Notes under the pieces: model-generated
Seen by the model: the letters and a program-made list of their open reading frames with translations, nothing else
What the model was told of the DNA's origin: nothing
Databases searched by the model: none
Part shown: one piece after another, positions 6,753-12,472 of the stretch
How the letters are laid out: each line of letters begins with the position of its first letter
Numbering within the stretch: the first letter of the stretch is position 1
Translations under genes and position numbers: made by a program
From: DASQTB01 sp035642095
GTDB lineage: Bacteria; Actinomycetota; UBA4738; CALAEC01
Reading direction: 5' to 3'
DNA: 12,472 nt
NCBI GenBank assembly: GCA_035642095.1
Contig: DASQTB010000102.1
Span: 1-12,472 of the forward strand

Positions 6753-7585
6753 GGCCCGCCGAGGTTGTCTCCCGGTCGGCCGACTACCTCGACCGGCACG
6801 GCGTCGAGGAGCCCCGGGCCACCGCTGAGGCCCTGCTCCAGTACTTCCTGGGGACGGATCGGGCCGGGCTGTACGCCAGGGCCGAGGGTCTCGACACGCG
6901 GACGGCGAAGCAGTTCGGGCGGGCGCTGTGCCAGCGGTGCCACGGGGTCCCCCTCCAGTACCTCACCGGGGAACAGCAGTTCTTCGATCTGGTCCTCGGG
7001 GCCTCTCCAGGCGTGTTCGTCCCCCGTCCGGAGACCGAGGTGGTGGTGGAACGGGCCCTGGAGGTGGTGCCCGACGGTGACGGGAGCGTCGCGGTCGACG
7101 TGGGCACGGGGACGGGCGCGATCGCCCTGGCGATCAAGCGGTTCCGTCCCGCCACGCGGGTGCTGGCCATCGACCGGTCGGGGGAGGCGGCGGCGGTGGC
7201 CCGAGCGAACGCCTCGAGGCACGCCCTCGACGTGGAGGTGCTGGAGGGCGATCTGCTGGAGCCGGTCCCGTCCGACCTCCGGGGCATGGTCGACCTCGTG
7301 GTCAGCAACCCGCCGTACGTCAGCCGGGACGAGTACGAGGCCCTGCCCCCCGAGGTCCGTGCGGAGCCGTACGAGGCCCTGGTGGGCGGCACCGACGTCC
7401 ACCGCCGCCTGGCCGAGGCTGCGCCGGGATGGCTCCGGGCCGGCGGATGGCTGGTCATGGAGATCGGCGACGAGCAGGCCGAGGAGGTGCGCGACGTCCT
7501 GGCGGCGCGCTTCGAGTCGGTCGACGTTCTGCCGGACCTGGCCGGGCGCGACCGGGTGGTCCGGGGCCGCCTCGCCGCCCAATAA
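6749..7585 (+). CDS. prmC: release factor glutamine methyltransferase
   Basis: PrmC uses S-adenosylmethionine to methylate the glutamine of the GGQ motif in release factors. The 278-residue product has the N-terminal helical recognition domain with the PLQYLTGEQQFF signature, then PRPETE. The SAM-binding loop follows as Asp117-Val-Gly-Thr-Gly-Thr-Gly123, and the catalytic NPPY is Asn187-Tyr190, followed by the typical VSRDEYEALPPEV stretch. Length is normal. The start is the GTG at 6749, overlapping the stop of the lipoprotein gene in a GTGA, with no good ribosome binding site, so translation is probably coupled. Its substrate RF1 is encoded just upstream. Confidence 0.96.
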   Translation: MRPAEVVSRSADYLDRHGVEEPRATAEALLQYFLGTDRAGLYARAEGLDTRTAKQFGRALCQRCHGVPLQYLTGEQQFFDLVLGASPGVFVPRPETEVVVERALEVVPDGDGSVAVDVGTGTGAIALAIKRFRPATRVLAIDRSGEAAAVARANASRHALDVEVLEGDLLEPVPSDLRGMVDLVVSNPPYVSRDEYEALPPEVRAEPYEALVGGTDVHRRLAEAAPGWLRAGGWLVMEIGDEQAEEVRDVLAARFESVDVLPDLAGRDRVVRGRLAAQ

Positions 7586-7588
7586 GCT
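7583..7588 (+). promoter_or_regulatory. -10-like box before sua5, overlapping prmC stop
   Basis: TAAGCT uses the TAA stop codon of prmC as its first half and is followed by 7 nt and the ATG at 7596, the spacing of a leaderless start. Sharing bases with a stop codon weakens the statistical case. Confidence 0.4.
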
Positions 7589-7595
7589 CGGCCCG

Positions 7596-8216
7596 ATGGA
7601 GGTGTTCGATCTCTCCGCAGGGCCGTCCCGAGGAGCTGTGGCCGCCGCAGAACAGGCTCTGGAAGGAGGCGGTCTAGTGGTTTTCCCCACCGACACCGTG
7701 TACGGGCTGGCCGCCCGTCCCGACGTCCCCGGCGCCACCGGCCGGGTATTCGAGGCGAAGCGGCGGCCTCGCGGCCTGACCCTTCCGCTCCTGTGCCCTG
7801 ACCTGTCGCGGGCCGAAGAGGTGGCGATCATCGACGACCGGGCTCGCTACCTGGCCGAACGGTTCTGGCCGGGCGGCCTGACCATCGTCCTCCGCCGAAG
7901 CGTACGGTCGGCATCGTGGGACCTGGGGGACGATCGAACGACGGTGGGGGTGCGGGTTCCGGCCCACCAGGTGGCCCTGGCCGTTCTCTTACGAGCCGGC
8001 CCTCTCGCGGTGACAAGCGCCAACCCCTCGGGGGAGCCCACGCCCAGGGATTGCCATGGCGTTCGGGAGGCGTTGAGAGAAGCGGTGGACGTCTACCTGT
8101 GCGCCGGATCCACCGGCGGCGTGGCCTCCACGATCGTCGACCTGACGGGGGCCCAGCCGGCCGTGCTCCGCCAGGGCGCCGTGAGCACCGCCGACATCGA
8201 GGCCGCGTTTCGCTAG
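7596..8216 (+). CDS. threonylcarbamoyl-AMP synthase (TsaC/Sua5/YwlC family)
   Basis: This enzyme makes threonylcarbamoyl-AMP from threonine, bicarbonate and ATP, the first step of the t6A37 modification of ANN-reading tRNAs. The 206-residue product is a single YrdC/TsaC domain without the extra C-terminal domain of long Sua5 proteins. Motifs seen are FPTDTVYGLAA (30-40), EAKRRPRG with Lys55 and Arg57, the ERFWPGGLT segment, and TSANPSGEP with Ser141 and Asn143. The family's usual KP after this Lys/Arg motif is replaced by GLTLPLL here. The frame stays open upstream through prmC, but the N-terminus and the TAAGCT box support the ATG at 7596. It follows prmC by 10 nt, a common arrangement in Gram-positive genomes. 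Confidence 0.94.
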   Translation: MEVFDLSAGPSRGAVAAAEQALEGGGLVVFPTDTVYGLAARPDVPGATGRVFEAKRRPRGLTLPLLCPDLSRAEEVAIIDDRARYLAERFWPGGLTIVLRRSVRSASWDLGDDRTTVGVRVPAHQVALAVLLRAGPLAVTSANPSGEPTPRDCHGVREALREAVDVYLCAGSTGGVASTIVDLTGAQPAVLRQGAVSTADIEAAFR

Positions 8217-8223
8217 CCGCGCC

Positions 8224-8242
8224 TCCTCGTCTCCACCGAGGA
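8224..8242 (+). other. small hairpin downstream of sua5
   Basis: TCCTCG (8224-8229) pairs with CGAGGA (8237-8242) around a 7-nt loop, 8 nt after the sua5 stop and ahead of the next -10-like box. It could be a weak terminator, but has no T-tract and is short. Confidence 0.3.
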
Positions 8243-8268
8243 CGATGCCTCCGGCCCGACCCCGGCGC

Positions 8269-8274
8269 TACACT
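8269..8274 (+). promoter_or_regulatory. -10 box of leaderless promoter, phosphatase gene
   Basis: TACACT is followed by 6 nt and then the GTG at 8281. There is no Shine-Dalgarno sequence. The spacing makes the GTG the first transcribed codon, which also matches the family N-terminus. Confidence 0.6.
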
Positions 8275-8280
8275 GCCCGG

Positions 8281-8874
8281 GTGCTGCGCATCCTCCTGAT
8301 CTGCACCGGCAACATCTGCCGCTCTCCGATGGCGCTCGGGTTCCTGGCCGATCGCTCCGGGCGGCTCCTCGACGGCGCCCTGATTGTGCGCTCCGCGGGG
8401 ACATGGGCCCGCCCGGGATCGCCTCCGACCCCCGAGGCGGAGGCCTCCGTTGCGGAGCGCGGCATCGACATCTCCGACCATCGCTCCACCCCCGTGTCCT
8501 CGGATCTCATCGGATGGGCGGATCTGATAATCACGATGACGGCGGAGCATCGCGACGAGGTGCTCGACATGACCCCGGATGCCGACGACAGGACATTTAC
8601 CCTCAAGGAGCTGGTGGCGCTGCTGGGCGCGCTCCCTCCCCCCGAGGTCGAGCGATCCAGAGACGCTCTCCTGGCCAGGGTGGACGAGGCGAGCGCCCTC
8701 CGGGCTTCGGGCCGCGCTCCCGCTCCGGCCGACGCGGACGTCGTTGATCCGATCGGGATGTCGGACGAGACCTACCGGGCCGTGGCGTGGGAGCTGGAGG
8801 AGCTGACGGACGCCCTGGTCAGGCGACTGGCCGGCGCCGACGCACGGATCCCGGCAGGGGACGGCGAGGGCTAA
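8281..8874 (+). CDS. low-molecular-weight protein phosphatase
   Basis: The product has 197 residues and belongs to the LMW-PTP family. The phosphate-binding loop CTGNICRS gives the nucleophile Cys8 and Arg14 of the CX5R motif, and the general acid is Asp156 in VVDPIGM. In the YwlE protein-arginine phosphatase of Bacillus subtilis, the loop reads CTGNTCRS, and its threonine favours phosphoarginine. Here the position is Ile12, as in tyrosine phosphatases, so a tyrosine substrate is the better prediction. The protein is longer than the usual 150 or so residues because of an Ala/Pro/Arg-rich stretch between about 118 and 152. I start at GTG 8281 because the loop must lie near the N-terminus and a leaderless promoter points to it; the ATG at 8245 would add 12 residues. 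Its place between sua5 and rpiB parallels ywlE in Bacillus. Confidence 0.92.
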   Translation: MLRILLICTGNICRSPMALGFLADRSGRLLDGALIVRSAGTWARPGSPPTPEAEASVAERGIDISDHRSTPVSSDLIGWADLIITMTAEHRDEVLDMTPDADDRTFTLKELVALLGALPPPEVERSRDALLARVDEASALRASGRAPAPADADVVDPIGMSDETYRAVAWELEELTDALVRRLAGADARIPAGDGEG

Positions 8875-8877
8875 CCG

Positions 8878-9330
8878 GTGCGGGTGGCCGTCGGTGGCGA
8901 CCATGCCGGATTCCGGCTGAAATTGGACCTGGTCGCCCACCTGAAGGAGCTGGGACACCGAGTGGACGACCTGGGCACCGATTCGGAGGACCCGGCCGAC
9001 TATCCGGCCATCTGTGCGGCGGTGGGCCGAGCGGTGCGGGATGGGCTGGCCGATCGGGGGGTGGTCCTGGGAGGGTCCGGCCAGGGTGAGCAGATCGCCG
9101 CCAACAAGGTCCGTGGCGTGCGAGCGGCGCTCTGCAACGACCTGTACACGGCGAGGATGTCGCGGGAGCACAACGACGCCAACGTGCTGTCGATCGGCGC
9201 TCGAATCGTGGCGTCGGCCCTGGCCCGAGAGATCGTGGAGCTGTGGCTGACCACTTCGTTCGAGGGAGGCCGGCACGAACGGCGAGTCCGACAGATCGAG
9301 GAGATCGAGCGCGAGGAGGCCACCCGATGA
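8878..9330 (+). CDS. rpiB: ribose-5-phosphate isomerase B
   Basis: RpiB interconverts ribose 5-phosphate and ribulose 5-phosphate in the pentose phosphate pathway. The 150-residue product begins with the family signature VAVGGDHAG, including Asp8 and His9. The active-site loop reads GGSGQGEQIAANKV with Ser67 and Glu71. This is the Mycobacterium tuberculosis type, in which a glutamate acts as base, not the E. coli type, whose loop carries a cysteine (CGTGxG). His98 in SREHNDAN is the expected sugar-ring-opening or phosphate-contact histidine. The start is GTG, 3 nt after the phosphatase stop, with GAGGG 7 nt upstream. Its TGA overlaps the glyA ATG (ATGA at 9327-9330), so the genes are translationally coupled. 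Confidence 0.95.
   Translation: MRVAVGGDHAGFRLKLDLVAHLKELGHRVDDLGTDSEDPADYPAICAAVGRAVRDGLADRGVVLGGSGQGEQIAANKVRGVRAALCNDLYTARMSREHNDANVLSIGARIVASALAREIVELWLTTSFEGGRHERRVRQIEEIEREEATR
9313..9319 (+). promoter_or_regulatory. ribosome binding site of glyA
   Basis: GAGGAGG lies inside the end of rpiB, 7 nt before the ATG at 9327. It decides against upstream in-frame starts that would add about 28 residues. Confidence 0.7.
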
Positions 9331-10583
9331 AGGACTGGATCGCGGATTGGGACGCCCTCAAGTCGGCCGACCCGGAGGTCGCCGAGGCGCTGGTGGGGGA
9401 GCTGGGGCGGGAGCGCTCCACGATCCGCCTGATCGCCTCGGAGAACTACACCAGCCCCGCTGTGCTGGCCGCCATGGCGTCGACCATGACCAACAAGTAC
9501 GCAGAGGGTCTCCCCGGGAAGCGCTACTACGGCGGCTGCCGGTTCGTCGACGTTACCGAGCAGCTGGCCATCGACCGAGCCAAGGAGCTGTTCGGGGCGG
9601 AGCACGCCAACGTCCAGCCGCACGCCGGGGCGCAGGCCAACATGGCCGCGTACTTCGCGTTCATGGAGATCGGCGACACCATGCTGGGCATGTCCCTGCC
9701 CCATGGAGGCCACCTGACGCACGGCTCGCCGGTCAACTTCAGCGGGAAGTGGTTCAAGGTGGTCGGCTACGAGGTCGATCGGGAGACCGAGCTGATCGAC
9801 CTGGACCGGGTCCGTGACCTGGCCAAGGAGCACCGCCCGAAGATCATCGTCGCCGGGGCCACGGCGTACCCCCGAACGATCGACTTCGCCGCGTTCCGGG
9901 AGATCGCCGACGAGGTCGGCGCCGTCTTCATGGTCGATGCCGCGCACTTCATCGGGTTGGTGGCCGGGGGGGCCTACCCGAACCCCGTGCCGTACGCGGA
10001 TGTCGTGACCTTCACCACGCACAAGACGCTGAGAGGCCCCCGAGGGGCGATGATCCTGTCGAAAGACGAGCACGCCAAGGCCGTGGACAAGGCGGCGTTC
10101 CCGATGATGCAGGGCGGTCCGCTGGAGCACTGCATCGCGGCCAAGGCCGTGGCCCTGAAGGAGGCCATGACGCCATCCTTCCGGGACTACGCGGATCGGA
10201 CCGTCCGCACGGCCCGGGCCCTGGCCGGCGGACTGCGGGACCAGGGCCTCCGCCTGGTGTCGGGGGGGACCGACTCGCACCTGGCCCTGGTGGACCTCCG
10301 GCCGGCGGGGATCACCGGGGCCGACGCCGAGCGGGTCTGCGATGAGGTCGGCATCACGCTGAACAAGAACGCCATCCCGTTCGACCCGCTTCCCCCCGTC
10401 ACGACCAGTGGGATGCGGGTGGGAACGCCCGGCCCGGCCACCCTGGGCATGGACGAGGCGGAGATGAAGGAGGTCGCCGAGGTCATCGGCGAGGTGATCC
10501 GCAAGCCTGGAGACAACGAGGTGATGCGGCGGGCCCGGCAACGCGTCGGCGAGTTGACCTCGCGCTTCCCCGCCTACGCGTAG
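9327..10583 (+). CDS. glyA: serine hydroxymethyltransferase
   Basis: GlyA is the PLP enzyme that converts serine and tetrahydrofolate to glycine and 5,10-methylene-tetrahydrofolate, the main source of one-carbon units. The 418-residue length is normal. Motifs seen include RLIASENYTSPAVL near the N-terminus, the NKYAEGLPGKRYYGG stretch, HGGHLTHGSPVN, and the cofactor loop TTHKTLRGPRG with the PLP lysine at Lys233. The usual DMAHIAGLVA segment reads DAAHFIGLVA, still keeping the cofactor Asp and His. The start at 9327 is set by a strong ribosome binding site and the ATGA overlap with rpiB. An in-frame upstream extension from 9243 lies inside rpiB and is not needed. The WecA-like gene begins 1 nt after the stop. 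Confidence 0.97.
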   Translation: MKDWIADWDALKSADPEVAEALVGELGRERSTIRLIASENYTSPAVLAAMASTMTNKYAEGLPGKRYYGGCRFVDVTEQLAIDRAKELFGAEHANVQPHAGAQANMAAYFAFMEIGDTMLGMSLPHGGHLTHGSPVNFSGKWFKVVGYEVDRETELIDLDRVRDLAKEHRPKIIVAGATAYPRTIDFAAFREIADEVGAVFMVDAAHFIGLVAGGAYPNPVPYADVVTFTTHKTLRGPRGAMILSKDEHAKAVDKAAFPMMQGGPLEHCIAAKAVALKEAMTPSFRDYADRTVRTARALAGGLRDQGLRLVSGGTDSHLALVDLRPAGITGADAERVCDEVGITLNKNAIPFDPLPPVTTSGMRVGTPGPATLGMDEAEMKEVAEVIGEVIRKPGDNEVMRRARQRVGELTSRFPAYA

Positions 10584-10584
10584 C

Positions 10585-11685
10585 GTGTCCTACCTCATCG
10601 TCTTCGTGGCCACGGCGGGCGCGGCCCTGCTGACCACACCGGTCATCCGCCGGCTGGCGCTCCGGTACGGGGCCGTCGACCGGCCCTCGGACCGGAAGGT
10701 GCACCCGAAGCCCACGCCGACTCTCGGGGGCCAGGCCCTGTGGCTGGCCATCCTGGTCGGGCTCGGCGTGGCCTACCTGCTCCCGGACTTCGCCGGCCTG
10801 TTCCGGAAGTCGTCCGAGCCACTCGGTGTCGTCCTGGCGGCAACGGTGATCGTGGTGCTGGGATCGGTCGACGACGTCCGGGGGATGTCCGCACCGGCCA
10901 AGGTGGCCGGCCAGATCCTGGCCGCGGGCCTGCTCATCCTCAACGGGGTCCAGCTCTTCTACATCTGGTTTCCGGGCATCGGGGTGCTGTCGCTGTCGCC
11001 AGACCTGGCGGTCCCGCTGACGCTCCTGATCGTGCTGGTGATCGTCAACGCGGTGAACCTGATCGACGGTCTGGACGGGCTGGCCGCCGGGGTGGTGGCC
11101 ATCGCCGCGGCGGCGTTCTTCACCTACGCGGTGCGAACCGGCGCCCTGATCCTGCCCGGACCCTCCCCGGCCTCCCTGTTCTGCGTGGTGGTGGCGGGCG
11201 CCGCGGTCGGGTTCCTCCCCCTGAACTTCCACCCCGCCCGGATCTTCATGGGCGACTCCGGATCGATGGTGCTCGGTCTGGTCCTGGCCGCGGCCACGGT
11301 TTCCGGCGTCGGCCGGACCGATGCCCCCACGAACACCGACCTGGCCGCCCTGGCCATCCCCGCCGCCATCCCCCTCCTGGTCCTGGCGGTGCCGCTGGTC
11401 GACGTGCTGTGGGCGATCTTCCGACGTCTCCGCCGAGGACGCCCCTGGTACCTTCCGGACAAGGAGCACATCCACCACCGGCTGCTGGACATCGGCCACA
11501 CCCACCGGCAGGCCGTGCTCCTGATGTACCTGTGGTCCGGGCTCCTGGCGGCCTCGGCCCTGGCCATCACCTTCGTCCGGAGCGCCACCATGGTCACGGT
11601 GTTCCTGGCCTCCGTGGGGCTGATCCTGGTGGGGACGGCGGTTCCCCGGATGCTGCGCCGGGCGAACGGCCGCGTCCGGACCTGA
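10585..11685 (+). CDS. WecA/TagO-type undecaprenyl-phosphate sugar-1-phosphate transferase
   Basis: This polytopic enzyme transfers a sugar 1-phosphate (typically N-acetylglucosamine 1-phosphate) from its UDP form to a lipid phosphate carrier, starting synthesis of cell-wall polymers on the cytoplasmic side. The 366-residue product has about ten membrane segments. Catalytic motifs are in place: Asp96-Asp97 in GSVDDVRG, Asn158-Leu-Ile-Asp161-Gly-Leu-Asp164 in NLIDGLDG, Asp224 in FMGDSGS, and the HIHHRL loop (His295, His297, His298) typical of WecA/TagO rather than MraY. The N-terminal RPSDRKVHPKPTPTLGG signature also matches. In actinobacteria the likely product feeds arabinogalactan or teichoic-acid-like polymer assembly; which polymer cannot be seen. 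The start is GTG, 1 nt after the glyA stop, without a ribosome binding site, so translation is probably coupled. Confidence 0.93.
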   Translation: MSYLIVFVATAGAALLTTPVIRRLALRYGAVDRPSDRKVHPKPTPTLGGQALWLAILVGLGVAYLLPDFAGLFRKSSEPLGVVLAATVIVVLGSVDDVRGMSAPAKVAGQILAAGLLILNGVQLFYIWFPGIGVLSLSPDLAVPLTLLIVLVIVNAVNLIDGLDGLAAGVVAIAAAAFFTYAVRTGALILPGPSPASLFCVVVAGAAVGFLPLNFHPARIFMGDSGSMVLGLVLAAATVSGVGRTDAPTNTDLAALAIPAAIPLLVLAVPLVDVLWAIFRRLRRGRPWYLPDKEHIHHRLLDIGHTHRQAVLLMYLWSGLLAASALAITFVRSATMVTVFLASVGLILVGTAVPRMLRRANGRVRT

Positions 11686-11724
11686 TCTCCGACCGTTCCG
11701 CTCCAACCGACGCCTCGTCTCGCG

Positions 11725-11730
11725 TATAGT
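11725..11730 (+). promoter_or_regulatory. -10 box before secreted-protein gene
   Basis: TATAGT lies 9 nt before the ATG at 11740, close to the TATAAT consensus and unusual in this GC-rich DNA. No Shine-Dalgarno sequence is present. No clear -35 element is seen. Confidence 0.55.
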
Positions 11731-11739
11731 CCGCTCGGC

Positions 11740-12472
11740 ATGCGAGGTCGCTGGCGGGTCGCGGTCCCCCTGGCCCTGGCGATCGGGCTGGCGGTGGCCG
11801 CCCCGGCCCGGGCCGCCGCCGACTCCCTGACCCTCTCGGCTTCCCGGACGACGCTCGAGTACGGGGAGCGGACCACCCTGACCGGTGACCTGGCCTCTCC
11901 GACCCCTGGGGGACGGCCCGTCGCCATCCGGGACGCCGCCACGGACGTCGAGCTGGCCTCGACCACGACCGATCCGAGCGGTCACTACACGGTCGATGTC
12001 CAGCCCGCGGCGAACGTGACCGTGAAGGCGGTGTCCGGGACGACGGCCAGCCAGGCGGTGGACCTCCGGGTCATGCCGAAGCTGACGGCCCAGCTCTACG
12101 GCGTGCAGCTGTTCCGCGGTGCCGAGGTGTCGGGCCGGCTGGACCCCGCGCACCCCGGGGGCCAGGTGAGGGTCACGCTCCTTCGGGGGAACACCGTGGC
12201 CGGCCAAGTGGACGCGCCGCTCCAGAACGGGGGAACCCACTACTCGGTGCGCCTCGACGTGCTCCGGGCCGGCAAGTACCGGGCCCGGGCCACGTTCGAC
12301 GACGCGGATCACGAGGAGGCCCTGGCCACCACCGATCCCAGAAAGGTCGGCACGCCGCCGCCGCTCCATCCGGGTTCCGGAGGCCGGTGGGTGCTGGCTC
12401 TGGAACAGCGTCTACGCGATCTCGACTACCACGTGCCCCGGCCGAACCGAGGCTTCGATCACCGAACCGCCG
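11740..12472 (+). CDS. secreted Ig-like/peptidoglycan-binding protein, 3' end outside window
   Basis: An open frame of 244 codons runs off the window edge. A signal peptide (basic start MRGRWR, hydrophobic core, cleavage near ARA-AAD at 25-27) is followed by two beta-rich Ig-like segments. The first, about 28-110, opens with the SLTLSASRTTLEYGE type of repeat seen in bacterial surface proteins. The second covers about 111-200. After a Pro/Gly-rich linker (about 201-216), the stretch WVLALEQRLRDLDYHVPRPN fits the first helix and turn of a peptidoglycan-binding domain (PG_binding_1). Such proteins often continue into an L,D-transpeptidase or another wall-active domain, but that part is not visible. 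It probably acts outside the cell at the wall. Start choice rests on the signal peptide and the TATAGT box. Confidence 0.8.
   Translation, partial: MRGRWRVAVPLALAIGLAVAAPARAAADSLTLSASRTTLEYGERTTLTGDLASPTPGGRPVAIRDAATDVELASTTTDPSGHYTVDVQPAANVTVKAVSGTTASQAVDLRVMPKLTAQLYGVQLFRGAEVSGRLDPAHPGGQVRVTLLRGNTVAGQVDAPLQNGGTHYSVRLDVLRAGKYRARATFDDADHEEALATTDPRKVGTPPPLHPGSGGRWVLALEQRLRDLDYHVPRPNRGFDHRTA

Noticed and set aside
6765..7595. In-frame upstream extension of sua5 through prmC
   Set aside because: The extension reads as Arg/Ser/Trp-rich nonsense in the shadow of prmC; the TsaC domain starts at the ATG at 7596.
8245..8280. ATG at 8245 as start of the phosphatase gene
   Set aside because: It would add 12 Arg/Pro-rich residues before the usual family N-terminus and places the TACACT box inside the coding region.
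9243..9326. In-frame N-terminal extension of glyA
   Set aside because: It lies inside rpiB, is not GlyA-like, and a strong ribosome binding site supports the ATG at 9327.
10483..12369. Very long open frame on the minus strand opposite the WecA-like and secreted-protein genes
   Set aside because: Arg/Gly/Asp/Gln-rich translation without recognisable domains; both plus-strand genes carry family motifs or a signal peptide.
1..12472. CRISPR arrays, insertion sequences, tRNA or rRNA genes, phage or defence genes
   Set aside because: No direct repeat series, transposase motif, tRNA cloverleaf or rRNA sequence was seen when reading both strands.

Overview
This is a strongly GC-rich window in which every gene I can support lies on the + strand. 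The gene content points to a member of the Actinomycetota. Indicators are the mycobacterial-type RpiB active site, the DUF1385-prfA-prmC-sua5 order, a WecA-type transferase next to that block, and repeated TANNNT boxes 6-9 nt upstream of start codons that lack a Shine-Dalgarno sequence, which is the usual look of leaderless actinobacterial transcripts. I cannot fix the class; a deep-branching, uncultured lineage is a guess.

Region 1 (about 1-4020) is a copper-handling cluster. It holds two unrecognised small multi-pass membrane proteins (199-813 and 826-1413), a three-part CopC-CopD-YtkA/FixH-like fusion (1481-3271), and a YcnI/DUF1775 periplasmic copper-binding protein (3286-3969). The fusion and YcnI both place a histidine at the predicted mature N-terminus, which is the known copper-binding design of these families. 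The cluster is closed by a perfect 14-bp hairpin at 3984-4017. A -10-like TACAAT follows it directly and starts the next unit.

Region 2 (4032-11685) is a conserved housekeeping block: DUF1385/YqhQ membrane protein, peptide chain release factor 1 (prfA), a putative lipoprotein of unknown function, the release-factor methyltransferase PrmC, the TsaC/Sua5/YwlC threonylcarbamoyl-AMP synthase, a low-molecular-weight protein phosphatase, ribose-5-phosphate isomerase B, serine hydroxymethyltransferase, and a WecA/TagO-type undecaprenyl-phosphate sugar-1-phosphate transferase. The sua5-phosphatase-rpiB-glyA order resembles the Bacillus subtilis ywlC-ywlE-ywlF-glyA stretch. The lipoprotein gene between prfA and prmC is the odd member. 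Genes are tightly packed, with two 4-nt start/stop overlaps (lipoprotein/prmC and rpiB/glyA).

Region 3 (11740 to the end) is the start of a secreted protein with Ig-like segments and the beginning of a peptidoglycan-binding domain, cut by the window edge. It sits where many actinobacteria carry the ATP synthase operon after the WecA-like gene.

I see no mobile element, CRISPR array, tRNA or rRNA. I found no convincing wholly new system. The points most worth following are the leaderless promoter series, the two unknown membrane proteins of the copper cluster, the lipoprotein between prfA and prmC, and the residue that predicts phosphatase specificity.
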